Assembly: GCF_014200375.1 (NCBI RefSeq)
Contig: NZ_JACHBP010000001.1
Coordinates: 496,001-560,000, forward strand
DNA: 64,000 nucleotides
DNA from: Terrimesophilobacter mesophilus
Lineage (GTDB): Bacteria > Actinomycetota > Actinomycetes > Actinomycetales > Microbacteriaceae
Reading direction: 5' to 3'
Part shown: positions 17,966-27,519 of the stretch, piece after piece
Numbering within the stretch: position 1 is the stretch's first letter
How the letters are laid out: each line of letters begins with the position of its first letter
Made by a program: the position numbers and the translations under genes
Notes under the pieces: generated by a model
Told to the model about the DNA's origin: nothing
What the model saw: the letters and a program-made list of their open reading frames with translations, nothing else
Databases searched by the model: none

Positions 17966-20293
17966 CTAATGCGCGCCCACGTCGCGATCGGGCGGATGCT
18001 GCGTCCACACCGCGACGCCCCCGCCCGGCGCAGGCGACAGCAGCACCATTCCCTCCAGGTCGGTTCGCGTGACGATCGTTCCCGCGCGGCGGAGGATACC
18101 GAGAAGGGCATCCGTCGGGTGTCCGTAGGTGTTCCCAGCACCGACGCTGATGATGCCCACGCGAGCCCTCACCGCGTCGTACAGCCGCTCGCACTGGTCG
18201 GCAGAACCGTGGTGGGCGACTTTCACGACATCCACGACGCCGGGATGGGCGGCACCGAGCATCCTGGACTGCGCCTCTTCCCCGAGATCGCCGAGAAACA
18301 GGGAGCTCAGGCATCCCGAGGCGCACTCCCCCACTCCGTCGAATGTCACGGTCACGCTCGCCGGGTTTCCCGGCTGGATCGTTCCGAGCCTGGCCGGCGG
18401 CCACAACACTTCCCACCGAAACTCCCCGAGCATGCCGGTGTCGCCGCGCGCGACCTCGTCGACCTGGGCACCACCATTCCGAAGCATCGTCCTCAGCCGC
18501 TCGTCGCTCGCATCGGAGACCGGTCCGACGATCGCACGGTCGACCCGCCCCAGGACGCCGTCCGTGCCGCCGACGTGATCGAGATCGTAATGACTGAGGA
18601 TGAGGAGTTGGATCCGCCCGATCCCGAGTTCGTCGAGGCAGTCGTCCAGGAGTTCGGGGCTCGGCCCCGTGTCGATGAGTGCGACCTCGCCGAGGCTTCG
18701 GACGACTACGGCGTCTCCCTGCCCGATGTCGCACGCGGCGATCTGCCATCCGGGTGGCACGGATGCGCGGTGCGCGAGCTGCGCGCCGGCAACGGCTCCC
18801 ACGTAACCGACGAGGCAGAGGACGAGTGCTGCGGCGACCGTGCGGGAGTGTCGCCACCCCGGGCGCAGGACGACGAACACGATCGCCGCGGTCACCGCAG
18901 CGAGTGCTGCGAGACCCCAACCGTCCGCAAGCCATGGCGCCTGTGCGCCGGGAGCCTCTGCGAAGAACCTGGCGATCGCGGCGATCCAGGCGGACGGCAG
19001 CCACGCGATGACCGTGACGACCCTGCCCACGGGCTCGATGATCGTGATACCGGCGCAGCCGATGAGCCCCAGAACCGTCGCGACCGGCGCAGCCGGCTCC
19101 GCGAGCAGGTTCGCGACCACCCCGTACACGGGGATCGCCGGGTTGAGCAGGATCAGCACGGGCTGGCACGCCAACTGCGCCGCGAGGGGAATGGAGATGA
19201 GCACGGCAAGCGGGGTCGGGAGCCAACGCCCCAGGATCCGGGCCAGAGGGCCGGCGAGAGTCAGTAGTCCGGCCGTCGCGAGGACGGACAGAATGAACCC
19301 GAAGTCTCGTGACAACCACGGGTCGAGGGCGAGCAGCGCGACGACGGCAAGACTCAGGACCGGCAGGCCGCTCGCCGGCCGGCCCGCCGACATCGATCCG
19401 AGGACGATCGTCGCCATGACCGCGGCGCGCAGCACGCTCGCATCCGGTGTGACGAGCACGACGAACCCTGCAAGCACCACGAGCGAGACGGCGATCCGGA
19501 TCCGTCGGGACGCGCCGACTCCTCGGCCGACCAGCATCACGAGTGCGACGACGACCGCGCAGTTCGCACCGGAGACCGCCGTGAGATGGCTGAGGGATGT
19601 CGCCTTCATCGCGGTGTCGAGCGCAGGGCTCACCGCGCTCGTGTCTCCGATCGCGAGACCGGGAAGCAGTGCACCGCCGTCGCCGGGGAGGTTCGCCGCC
19701 TCGGCGCGGAACCCGGCGCGCAGCGTCGTCGACCACGCGAGATACCAGGGCGGCTCGGCGACCACCCGAGGACTGCCGCGGGCGAACACGAGGAAGCGCA
19801 CCTCATCCCCGTCATCCGCGAGCACGATGGTCCCACTCGCCTCGACCACTCCCCCCACTCCGATCGCCGGGATGTCGCCGAACAGCAGGGCGGGGATCGC
19901 GAGTCCGCGCAACTCCCTCTCGCCCACCCTCGCTTCCGAGATCGTGACGGGGACCCGTTCCGTCCGCACGTCGCGCGGTGAGTCCAGAGTGACGACCGCG
20001 ACGAGGGTGACGTACCGTCCGCCGTCAGCGGCATCAGTGAGAAGGGCCGGGCTCCGCGCGGCGGAGGCGAACGCCGTGCAGCTGAGGAGCAGCGCGGAGA
20101 TCGCGGCGACCATGGTCGCGAGAGCGCACAGTGCACGCCATCGCGGGGCGAGGATGGCGATCGCCGCCGCCATCCCGGCGAGGACCCAGCAGACGATGGC
20201 TCCCGGGAGGAGTGCCGGCGGAAGTCCGATGAGCACTCCGACCGCGACCCATCCCACCACGGCGGGAAGCACGAGCCGAAGATCCGCCCTCAT
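17966..20293 (-). CDS. comEC: ComEC/Rec2 DNA-uptake channel
   Basis: 775 aa integral membrane protein that in competent bacteria moves single-stranded DNA across the cytoplasmic membrane. It has an N-terminal DUF4131-like part with two or three spans, the competence domain with many spans (about 210-500, including LTAVSGANCAVVVALV) and a C-terminal metallo-beta-lactamase-like domain with SHYDLDHVGG (about residue 590) and VAHHGS. All three parts are present, so the gene looks intact. It overlaps comEA by 4 bp. Natural transformation has not been shown here; many Microbacteriaceae keep these genes without known competence. Confidence 0.94.
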   Translation of the reverse strand: MRADLRLVLPAVVGWVAVGVLIGLPPALLPGAIVCWVLAGMAAAIAILAPRWRALCALATMVAAISALLLSCTAFASAARSPALLTDAADGGRYVTLVAVVTLDSPRDVRTERVPVTISEARVGERELRGLAIPALLFGDIPAIGVGGVVEASGTIVLADDGDEVRFLVFARGSPRVVAEPPWYLAWSTTLRAGFRAEAANLPGDGGALLPGLAIGDTSAVSPALDTAMKATSLSHLTAVSGANCAVVVALVMLVGRGVGASRRIRIAVSLVVLAGFVVLVTPDASVLRAAVMATIVLGSMSAGRPASGLPVLSLAVVALLALDPWLSRDFGFILSVLATAGLLTLAGPLARILGRWLPTPLAVLISIPLAAQLACQPVLILLNPAIPVYGVVANLLAEPAAPVATVLGLIGCAGITIIEPVGRVVTVIAWLPSAWIAAIARFFAEAPGAQAPWLADGWGLAALAAVTAAIVFVVLRPGWRHSRTVAAALVLCLVGYVGAVAGAQLAHRASVPPGWQIAACDIGQGDAVVVRSLGEVALIDTGPSPELLDDCLDELGIGRIQLLILSHYDLDHVGGTDGVLGRVDRAIVGPVSDASDERLRTMLRNGGAQVDEVARGDTGMLGEFRWEVLWPPARLGTIQPGNPASVTVTFDGVGECASGCLSSLFLGDLGEEAQSRMLGAAHPGVVDVVKVAHHGSADQCERLYDAVRARVGIISVGAGNTYGHPTDALLGILRRAGTIVTRTDLEGMVLLSPAPGGGVAVWTQHPPDRDVGAH

Positions 20294-20925
20294 ATCGTGA
20301 CGAGGTCCTTGAGCCCCGCGAAAGTCTTGTCGCCGATCCCCGAGACGCTCATGAGGTCCTCGATCGACGTGAAGCGGCCGTTCGCCTCACGCCACGCCAG
20401 AATGCGGGCGGCAAGCGCTGGACCGACTCGGGGCAGGGTCTCCAGCGACGCGGCATCCGCGGTGTTGATATTCACCTTTCCGCCGACTGTCGCGCCCGGC
20501 GCTCCCGGCGCCCCCGGCGTCCCACCGGTTCCGCGTGCCGCGGACTCCTTCTCGGTCGGGATGTAGATCTGCTCGCCATCCGACAGGAATCTCGCGAGAT
20601 TCAGCTGCGTCCGATCCGCATCGCGGGTGTATCCACCCGCGGCCGCGATCGCGTCGATCGCCCGATCGCCCTCGGTGAAGCGATAGAGCCCCGGATGCTG
20701 CACGGCACCAAGGATGTGGACGTACAGCTCAGCCGAGGGCCCCGTCACGACCTCGCCGCTCGACGCGCTCGGGCGCGGCGCGTCGACGAGGGTTCTGGAC
20801 CCGGATGCGGAGAACGCGGACACCAGCACGGCGACGCCCACACCGACGATGAGCAGCACGACGGCCGCCCCGAGCCCCACTCGGAGTCGACCGGAGCGCG
20901 AGGCCGCGAGCGGGTCCGACGGCAT
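20290..20925 (-). CDS. comEA: ComEA-type DNA-binding protein
   Basis: 211 aa. A single membrane span (about 16-38), an extracytoplasmic SLBB-like domain (65-123), a Gly/Pro/Ala-rich linker (about 128-148) and a C-terminal double helix-hairpin-helix (150-211, VNINTADAASLETLPRVGP) that binds double-stranded DNA. It should act outside the membrane and pass DNA to ComEC, whose gene overlaps its stop codon. A TAACCT box 6 nt before the ATG suggests a leaderless mRNA. Confidence 0.93.
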   Translation of the reverse strand: MPSDPLAASRSGRLRVGLGAAVVLLIVGVGVAVLVSAFSASGSRTLVDAPRPSASSGEVVTGPSAELYVHILGAVQHPGLYRFTEGDRAIDAIAAAGGYTRDADRTQLNLARFLSDGEQIYIPTEKESAARGTGGTPGAPGAPGATVGGKVNINTADAASLETLPRVGPALAARILAWREANGRFTSIEDLMSVSGIGDKTFAGLKDLVTI

Positions 20926-20931
20926 GCGCCG

Positions 20932-20937
20932 AGGTTA
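20932..20937 (-). promoter_or_regulatory. -10 box of a leaderless promoter for comEA-comEC-holA
   Basis: TAACCT, then exactly 6 nt, then the comEA ATG at 20925. Confidence 0.5.
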
Positions 20938-21029
20938 GGTCCGCGCGCGGCCCGCCGATACTCCACGGCCGCGAGCGGTGTGCATGCTCGCTCGGGCCCG
21001 GTTGTGCAGGAGAGGGCGCTCCGCGCAGA

Positions 21030-23579
21030 TCAGTGCGCGGTGACCACGTTCACGAGCCGCGGTGCGCGCACGATCACGGATATGATCGCGCGATCCCCCA
21101 CCGTCCTGGCCACCGACGGCAGGGCACGGACCTGCGCCTCGAGCGCTTCGGGGCTGATCCGAGGGCTCACGTCGAGACGGTCGCGAAGCTTCCCATCGAC
21201 CTGCACGACGCAGGTCACCGACTCGGCGACGAGGAGCGTCGGATCCGCCTTCCGCCAGCCGTAGAGCGCCACCGACGGCGGGTATCCGAGGGTCTCCCAC
21301 ATCTCCTCCGCCGTGTATGGCGAGAACAGGCTGAGGCCGAGCGCGACCGTCTCGGCGGCCTCGCGCACGGCGGCATCCGCCCCGCCCGGACCGCTGTCGA
21401 TCGCCTTGCGGGTCGCGTTCACGAGCTCCATGATGCGCGCGACGACCACGTTGAACTTGAATGCCTCGATGAGACCGGGTGCGTCGGCGAGGAACTGGTG
21501 CGTCACGCGGCGAAGCGCTGCATCGCCCGACTTCCACTCCACTTCCGGGGCACTCGTCACATCATGGGCGAGCCGCCACGCGCGAGCGAGGAACTTCGCG
21601 GATGCGTGCGGTGCGACATCCGCCCAGTCGATGTCGTCCTCCGGCGGCCCGGCGAACGCCATGGTCAGGCGGATGGCATCGACACCGTGCTCATCGATCT
21701 GGTCGCTCAACCGCACCAGGTTGCCCTTGCTCTTGCTCATCGCAGAACCGTCCATGAGCACCATGCCCTGGTTGAGCAGTGCGCTGAACGGTTCCGTGAA
21801 CGTCACGTAGCCGAGGTCGTAGAGGACCTTCGTGATGAACCGCGCGTAGAGGAGGTGAAGAATGGCGTGCGTCACTCCCCCCACATACTGGTCGACGGGC
21901 GCCCAGCGCTCCGCCTCAGCGGGATCGAAGGCGCGGGCATCGTCATGCGGGTCGAGGAAGCGCAGGAAGTACCACGAGCTGTCGACGAAGGTGTCCATGG
22001 TGTCGGGGTCGCGGCGCGCAGGAGAGCCGTCGATGGGATTCGTCACCGACATCCACTCCTCATCGCCACCGAGCGGCGATGTGCCCCTCGGCGAGAGGTC
22101 GAGTCCCTCCGCAGAGGGTAGCTCGAGCGGCAGCTGGTCCTCGCTCAGAGGAATCAGGTCGCCGTTCTCGGCGTGGATGATCGGGATCGGCGTGCCCCAG
22201 TAACGCTGACGCGAAATGAGCCAGTCGCGCAGGCGGAAGTTCTTCGCGGCGCGGCCGGTTCCGCCCGCTTCCAGGATCTCGATCATGCGCGCGATGGCGT
22301 TCGTCTTGCTCAGTCCGTCGAGCGGTCCGGAATTGATCATCCGCCCGTCGCCGACGAGGGCGATCCCGGTTCCGGCAGGGTCGAGCGGCGGGAGTTCGTC
22401 CGGGACCTCGCCGTCGACGACGACGGGGATGGCCCCGGTGATGGGCGCGTTCGTGTCGACGACGACGCGCACCGGGAGTCCGAACGTGCGAGCGAAGTCG
22501 AGGTCGCGCTGGTCGTGTGCGGGCACGGCCATGATCGCCCCGTGCCCGTAATCGGCCAGGACGTAGTCTGCCGACCAGATCGGCACGCGCTCCCCGTTCA
22601 CCGGATTGACCGCGTACCGCCCGAGGAAGACTCCGGTCTTCTCGCGCGTCGCATCCTGCCGCTCGATCTCGGTGTTCTTCTGAACATCGGCCAGGTAGGC
22701 GGCGAACTGCGCCGCGACCTCGGCGTCGGCTCCCGCGACGAGTTCTGCGGCGAGCTCGGAGTCGGGTGCGACGACCATGAACGTCGCCCCGAAGAGGGTG
22801 TCCGGTCTGGTCGTGAACACCGAGACCGGCTCGGCGCGCCCCTCGATCGCGAAGTCGACATCCGCGCCCATCGAGCGCCCGATCCAGTTCCGCTGCATCG
22901 CCAGGACCTTGGACGGCCAGAAGCCCTCGAGCTGGTTCAGGTCGTCGAGCAGTCGGTCGGCGTAGTCGGTGATCTTGAAGTACCACTGGGTGAGCTTCTT
23001 CTTCACCACGATCGTGCCGCAGCGCTCGCACGCGCCGTCGACGACCTGCTCGTTCGCGAGCACCGTCTGGTCCTTCGGGCACCAGTTCACCCAGGAGGCC
23101 TTGCGGTAGGCCAGGCCCTTCTCGTACAGCTTCAGGAACAACCACTGGTTCCACTTGTAGTACTCGGGGTCGCTCGTGTGCAGAACGCGGTCCCAGTCGA
23201 AGGATGCCGCGTACTGTTTCATCGACTTCCGCTGCTGGGCGATGTTGTCGTAGGTCCATGGGCGAGGGTCGATTCCGCGCTTGATGGCCGCGTTCTCGGC
23301 CGGCAGGCCGAAGGAGTCCCAGCCGATCGGATGCAGGACGTTGAAGCCCTGCTGCCGCCAGTAGCGTGCGATCACATCGCCGAGGGCGTAGGCCTCCGCG
23401 TGCCCCATGTGGAGGTCGCCGGACGGGTACGGGAACATGTCGAGGACGTACTTCCGCGGGCGGGGATCATCCGGATCGCTCGTGTTGAACGGCTGAAGCT
23501 CGTCCCAGACGGCCTGCCACTTCTCCTGGATGCGGGCGACGTCGTACCCGGGTGCCTCGTCAGCGTGATGGTGTGCCAC
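21030..23579 (-). CDS. leuS: Leucyl-tRNA synthetase
   Basis: About 849 aa class I synthetase charging tRNA-Leu. The HIGH-like motif appears as HMGHAEAY near residue 60, the CP1 editing domain fills about 220-430 (with [12 protein letters not shown]), and the KMSKS loop is MSKSKGN near 620. The anticodon-binding domain and a short C-terminal domain follow. I favour the GTG at 23579 (preceded by AGAGAG; the product begins [12 protein letters not shown], like relatives), but an in-frame ATG at 23621 would add 14 residues. It lies downstream of pabB on the same strand. Confidence 0.95.
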   Translation of the reverse strand: MAHHHADEAPGYDVARIQEKWQAVWDELQPFNTSDPDDPRPRKYVLDMFPYPSGDLHMGHAEAYALGDVIARYWRQQGFNVLHPIGWDSFGLPAENAAIKRGIDPRPWTYDNIAQQRKSMKQYAASFDWDRVLHTSDPEYYKWNQWLFLKLYEKGLAYRKASWVNWCPKDQTVLANEQVVDGACERCGTIVVKKKLTQWYFKITDYADRLLDDLNQLEGFWPSKVLAMQRNWIGRSMGADVDFAIEGRAEPVSVFTTRPDTLFGATFMVVAPDSELAAELVAGADAEVAAQFAAYLADVQKNTEIERQDATREKTGVFLGRYAVNPVNGERVPIWSADYVLADYGHGAIMAVPAHDQRDLDFARTFGLPVRVVVDTNAPITGAIPVVVDGEVPDELPPLDPAGTGIALVGDGRMINSGPLDGLSKTNAIARMIEILEAGGTGRAAKNFRLRDWLISRQRYWGTPIPIIHAENGDLIPLSEDQLPLELPSAEGLDLSPRGTSPLGGDEEWMSVTNPIDGSPARRDPDTMDTFVDSSWYFLRFLDPHDDARAFDPAEAERWAPVDQYVGGVTHAILHLLYARFITKVLYDLGYVTFTEPFSALLNQGMVLMDGSAMSKSKGNLVRLSDQIDEHGVDAIRLTMAFAGPPEDDIDWADVAPHASAKFLARAWRLAHDVTSAPEVEWKSGDAALRRVTHQFLADAPGLIEAFKFNVVVARIMELVNATRKAIDSGPGGADAAVREAAETVALGLSLFSPYTAEEMWETLGYPPSVALYGWRKADPTLLVAESVTCVVQVDGKLRDRLDVSPRISPEALEAQVRALPSVARTVGDRAIISVIVRAPRLVNVVTAH

Positions 23580-23657
23580 GGCGGTCTCTCTTCGTACGGA
23601 GTGGGTGCGGGCGATCACCATTGATCTTCGGCGCGCGCGTGCAGGCCGAGACCCGAG

Positions 23658-25073
23658 TTACAAGGTTACCAATCCGAGCGCGCGCAGGAGTGCAGCGGCC
23701 TTGATGCGCGTCTCCTCGATCTCCTCCTCCGGCACCGAAAGCGCGGTGATGCCGCCGCCGGTGCCGACCGTCGCACCGTTCGCGTCGATCACGATCGTGC
23801 GGATGGTCATGGCGAGATCGATGCGCCCGTCGAGGCCGAAATATCCGAATGCACCGGAATAGATCCCACGCGGGCGCTGCTCGAGGGCATCCAGCAGGCG
23901 GACCGCGCTCAGCTTGGGCGCACCCGTCATCGACCCCGCGGGGAAACACGCCCGCACAGCATCGATTCCGGTAGATCCCTCGGCGAGCCTCCCGCGTACC
24001 GTGCTCACCAATTGGTGCACCTGGGCGTAGCTCTCCACCTCGAGGAGGTGCGGAACCGTGACCGAACCCACCGCGCACACGCGTGACAGGTCGTTGCGGA
24101 CGAGGTCGACGATCATGAGATTCTCCGCGCGTTCCTTCTCACTTCCGACCAGCTCGTCGAGGAGCGCACGGTCCTCTGCGGGTGTCGCTCCCCGTCTGCG
24201 GGTGCCCTTGATCGGCCGGGATTCGACGATGCCGTCCGCGGTCGCGGTCAGGAAGACCTCGGGGGTCGAACTGAGCACGCACACCCCGGCCATCCGCAGG
24301 AACGCGCCGTGATGGCTCGGACTCGCCGCACGAAGGGTCAGGTAGGTCGCGACCGGGTCGGGGTGCACGTCGACGCTGACCTGGTTGGTCAGGCACAGCT
24401 GGTAAGCATCCCCCGACCGGATGGAGCGCTGGCATTCGAGGATCATGTCGCCGTATTCGTGCTCGGAATACGCCCATTCGACGCGCACCTGCGCCTCCTC
24501 GCGCGCCGCATCGGCTGCCCGTGCGGGCTCCGCCGTGCTCTCGCTGTCGCGGCACGCCTCCAGGATGCCGACTGTGGCCATCCGCCACTCCTCCAGTTCC
24601 CCCGACCAGTCGTCACCGAGCGCGACGAGCGACACCTCGCGTCGCGCATGGTCGAAGACGACGGCACGGTCCGCGAGCATGAACGCAGCATCCGCGTACC
24701 GGGATACCCTGCCCGGGCCCGTCGCGAGCGTCTCCTCGTGCAGCTCATAGCCGAGCCAGCCGATCCAGCCGAGCGGGAACCCCGGGACCCCCTCACCCGC
24801 GAGGCCCGCCCGCTGCTCGCGCTCGAGGAACGCGAACACCGACTCGTCCAGCAGTTCTCCGGATGGCCACTCCGTCAGGCCGCCTGACGGGGCGGTCCCG
24901 ACGACCGATCGGGTGACGACGCGCGAACCGATCCCCAGGGCGCTCAGTGCCCCGGCGGCCCCGGCACCGGAATCCAGCCAGAACGCGGGGAGCGTTTCGC
25001 CGCACAACGCGGAGAAGCAGGCTGCGGGATCGATCCAGCCACCGAATCGTGACGCGATCACCCTGCGGCGCAT
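23658..25073 (-). CDS. pabB: Aminodeoxychorismate synthase component I (PabB-like)
   Basis: 471 aa chorismate-binding enzyme, making 4-amino-4-deoxychorismate for folate synthesis with a glutamine amidotransferase subunit. The C-terminal half holds the chorismate-utilising domain (about 205-465) with PIKGTRRRGATPAEDR, NLMIVDLVRNDLSRVC and FPAGSMTGAPKLSAV. Anthranilate synthase component I is the alternative; the facing pabC-like gene favours PabB. The start codon lies only 11 bp from the divergent aminotransferase start, with TAGAGT 6 nt upstream of the ATG. Confidence 0.88.
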   Translation of the reverse strand: MRRRVIASRFGGWIDPAACFSALCGETLPAFWLDSGAGAAGALSALGIGSRVVTRSVVGTAPSGGLTEWPSGELLDESVFAFLEREQRAGLAGEGVPGFPLGWIGWLGYELHEETLATGPGRVSRYADAAFMLADRAVVFDHARREVSLVALGDDWSGELEEWRMATVGILEACRDSESTAEPARAADAAREEAQVRVEWAYSEHEYGDMILECQRSIRSGDAYQLCLTNQVSVDVHPDPVATYLTLRAASPSHHGAFLRMAGVCVLSSTPEVFLTATADGIVESRPIKGTRRRGATPAEDRALLDELVGSEKERAENLMIVDLVRNDLSRVCAVGSVTVPHLLEVESYAQVHQLVSTVRGRLAEGSTGIDAVRACFPAGSMTGAPKLSAVRLLDALEQRPRGIYSGAFGYFGLDGRIDLAMTIRTIVIDANGATVGTGGGITALSVPEEEIEETRIKAAALLRALGLVTL

Positions 25074-25085
25074 ACCCTAACTCTA
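25073..25085. promoter_or_regulatory. Mirror-image leaderless -10 boxes for pabB and the pabC-like gene
   Basis: On the plus strand TACCCT (25073-25078) is followed by 6 nt and the ATG at 25085. On the minus strand TAGAGT (25085-25080) is followed by 6 nt and the ATG at 25073. Each -10 shares a base with the opposing start codon. GTGACG at 25049-25054 is a possible -35 for the plus direction. Confidence 0.6.
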
Positions 25086-25912
25086 TGAGCACAGCCGCCC
25101 TCTTCCGCTGGAACGGCGATGCGCTCGTCGAGCTCGATCACTGCGACCCCGCTGAGGACAGACTCGAGGCCGCGGATTCCCTGCTCGTCAGCGACGGCCT
25201 GGCCTTCGCGCCCGCCCTGCATCGTGCACGGTTTCTCGCCGCCGCCCATGCGCGCGGAGCCGGGCTGGACGGGTACTCGGATGCGTCGGCGGCGGCCGTG
25301 TGGAACGCCGCCGTCGCGCTGCTGCCCGCGACCGGCGACTGGTTCCCGCGCGTGGAGATCCTCTCCCACGACGGGACGGCGAGGTTCCAGTACCGCCACA
25401 GAAGCGCGCCGGACCGGACCAGATCCGTGCGCCTCATCACTCACCGGGGACCGGATTCGCGCACCGCACCCGCGGTCAAGGGCCCGGACCTCGACGCCCT
25501 GCTCGCGGCACGAACCGCTGCCCAGGGACACGGCGCCGACGACGTCGTCCTCCTGACTCCCGACGGCTACGTCATCGACGGTGGAACGAGCGCCATCGTG
25601 TGGTGGCGGGGCGACATCCTGTGCGGGCCTCCACCCGGCGCCGACGACGAGGCATTCGCCCGCGTGGACAGTGTGACGGCTGCCGGCCTGTTCACCCTCG
25701 CTGCCGCGCTCGGCGTGGAGACTCACCGTGAGCGCACGACCCCCGCCGAACTCGACGGCGCCGAGGTCTGGGCGCTCGGCGCCCTGCACGGCATCCGCAT
25801 GGTGACGCACTGGGTCGACGGGCCGGAACTCGCAGAATTGCCGGGCAGAATCGGTGTGTGGCGCGACCGCCGCAGCGCCCTGCGCAAACCGATCGGAGAA
25901 CACACCCCGTGA
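25085..25912 (+). CDS. Class IV aminotransferase / aminodeoxychorismate lyase-like (PabC)
   Basis: 275 aa PLP enzyme of the fold IV (BCAT/PabC) type. The presumed Schiff-base lysine is in VKGPDLDALLAAR (about residue 138), and the later DGYVIDGGTSAIVWW and SVTAAGLF stretches match the cofactor-phosphate regions. The motif normally starting with Glu (E-x-x-x-x-N) reads DGGTSAI, so it is a divergent member. Neighbouring pabB supports 4-aminobenzoate formation as its role; a D-amino acid or branched-chain aminotransferase role is less likely. Its stop overlaps the DedA start. Confidence 0.75.
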   Translation: MSTAALFRWNGDALVELDHCDPAEDRLEAADSLLVSDGLAFAPALHRARFLAAAHARGAGLDGYSDASAAAVWNAAVALLPATGDWFPRVEILSHDGTARFQYRHRSAPDRTRSVRLITHRGPDSRTAPAVKGPDLDALLAARTAAQGHGADDVVLLTPDGYVIDGGTSAIVWWRGDILCGPPPGADDEAFARVDSVTAAGLFTLAAALGVETHRERTTPAELDGAEVWALGALHGIRMVTHWVDGPELAELPGRIGVWRDRRSALRKPIGEHTP

Positions 25913-26586
25913 ACGAGGCCCTCACCTGGATACTCGACGTGATCCAGAACGTCGACCCGATCGTACGGACTCTGCTCGCGGGGGTCGGGATGCTGCTGGA
26001 GACGTCGATCCTCATCGGACTCATCGTCCCCGGCGACACGATCGTGATCGTCGCGAGCACGGGCATCCAGGATGCGTTCCAGTACGTCGCGCTCGTCATC
26101 GCGGTCCTCGTGGGCTCCCTGACCGGCGAGTCGATCGGTTTCGCGCTCGGCAGGTTCTTCGGTCCGAAGATCCGCGGCAGTCGACTCGGGCAGCGCATCG
26201 GCTACGAGAACTGGATGCGAGCGGAGAACTACGTGGACAGGCGCGGAGGGATCGCCGTGTTCATCTCGCGCTTCCTGCCCGTGCTCCACTCACTCGTGCC
26301 CCTCACCGTCGGTATGAGCACGATGCGGTTCCGGAAGTTCCTCGTCTGGACCGTCCCCGCATGTCTTATTTGGGCAACCGCATACGCCTCGGTGGGGTGG
26401 GCCGCCGCGGGCACCTATCGGGAACTCTCCGGGCAGCTTCACTACGCCGGATACGTCTTCGCCGGCATCATCGCACTGTTCCTGCTCGTCGCTCTCGGCG
26501 TGCGGATGGCGCTCACCCGAAACCAGCGCAGGCACATGGAACTCCCGGGTGATGGCGATGCCAACACCCGGGAGGACCTTCCCTAG
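25909..26586 (+). CDS. DedA family membrane protein
   Basis: 225 aa with four to five membrane segments. Family marks: LIVPGDTIVIVAS in the re-entrant region (about 41-53), FALGRFFGPKIRGSRLGQR, and RFLPVLHSLVPLTVGMSTMRFRKF. DedA proteins are lipid (undecaprenyl phosphate/phosphatidylethanolamine) flippases or transporters that affect envelope integrity. The GTG start overlaps the aminotransferase stop (GTGA). It converges with the osmoprotectant operon, 2 bp between stops. Confidence 0.92.
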   Translation: MNEALTWILDVIQNVDPIVRTLLAGVGMLLETSILIGLIVPGDTIVIVASTGIQDAFQYVALVIAVLVGSLTGESIGFALGRFFGPKIRGSRLGQRIGYENWMRAENYVDRRGGIAVFISRFLPVLHSLVPLTVGMSTMRFRKFLVWTVPACLIWATAYASVGWAAAGTYRELSGQLHYAGYVFAGIIALFLLVALGVRMALTRNQRRHMELPGDGDANTREDLP

Positions 26587-26588
26587 CC

Positions 26589-27515
26589 CTACAGAAGGCC
26601 CATCTTCGTCAGCCAGTCCTTCGCGACCTTCTCCGGGGACGGCTTCGAGTCGCCGGCGCTGATCTCATTGAGGTCCATGAGTTCCGCGGTCGTGAGCCTG
26701 TTCGACACCTGGTTCACGACGTTCGCAATGGCGACCGAGTACGAATCCTTGTTGAACAGCGGCACGACATTCTGCGCTGCGATCATGTTGAGCGGATCCT
26801 TCAACACGACGAGGTCGTTCTGCTTGATGGACGGGGTCGTCGTGTAGATGTCGGCGACCTGGATGTTTCCCTTGAGCAGGTCGCTCAACGTTCCCGGCCC
26901 GCCGTAGTCGTCGATCGCCTTGAACTTCCAGCCCGTGACGCCGTAGATCTTCTCCAGGCCGGAGCGGCCATACGACCGGCCCTCGAACTCGGTGTTCGCG
27001 CCGATCGTGATGTCCTTGGCGATCGGCTTGAGGTCTCCGATCGACTCGAGCTTGTTCGCCGCGGCGAACTCCTTCGTCACGACAAGCGCGTCGGAGTCCT
27101 CAGCCTGCGCGGCATCCGACACGACGAGACCCAGCGGTTCGAGGACTGCAGGAAGGGCGGCCATCACGTCGACGGTGGACGTCGCCGTGGCTTTGGGGTC
27201 TGCGCCGTAGAGGAGGTTGCCCGCGTAGTCCGGGATGAGGTCGATCGATCCGTCCTGGAGTGCGGGGATGAAAGTCTCCCGAGACCCGATGGATGGTGCG
27301 TAGTCGATCTTGTAACCCTTGGCCGCGAGCGCCTGGCCGTACAGCTGGGCGAGGATGTCACTCTCGGCGAAACCCTGCGACCCGATCGTGAGGGACCCGA
27401 GGTCGGCGCTTCCGTTGCCTCCCAGGGGGTCCCCCGAGGCGCACGCGGCGAGGCTCGCGGTGAGCCCCAGTGCTGCTATTCCGGCGATGATTCGCCGCTT
27501 CATGTGTTGTGGCAT
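26589..27515 (-). CDS. Osmoprotectant ABC transporter substrate-binding lipoprotein (OpuCC/ProX-type)
   Basis: 308 aa. The N-terminal signal peptide ends in lipobox LAAC with the acylated Cys at residue 25. The OpuAC-type domain starts at about 38 (LTIGSQGFAESDILAQLY) and contains IDLIPDYAGNLLYG and EFEGRSYGRSGLEKIYG. It should bind glycine betaine, choline or related quaternary amines outside the membrane. ATG 27515 follows a strong GGGAGGA site; the frame runs further upstream but is not convincing. Last gene of the operon. Confidence 0.92.
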   Translation of the reverse strand: MPQHMKRRIIAGIAALGLTASLAACASGDPLGGNGSADLGSLTIGSQGFAESDILAQLYGQALAAKGYKIDYAPSIGSRETFIPALQDGSIDLIPDYAGNLLYGADPKATATSTVDVMAALPAVLEPLGLVVSDAAQAEDSDALVVTKEFAAANKLESIGDLKPIAKDITIGANTEFEGRSYGRSGLEKIYGVTGWKFKAIDDYGGPGTLSDLLKGNIQVADIYTTTPSIKQNDLVVLKDPLNMIAAQNVVPLFNKDSYSVAIANVVNQVSNRLTTAELMDLNEISAGDSKPSPEKVAKDWLTKMGLL

Positions 27516-27519
27516 TCTT

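Noticed and set aside
17961-19736. Minus-strand open frame of 591 codons overlapping comEC in another frame
   Set aside because: Arg-rich shadow; comEC is read in the neighbouring frame with intact domains.
22173-23624. Plus-strand open frame opposite leuS
   Set aside because: Composition is that of an antisense shadow; leuS motifs are clear on the minus strand.
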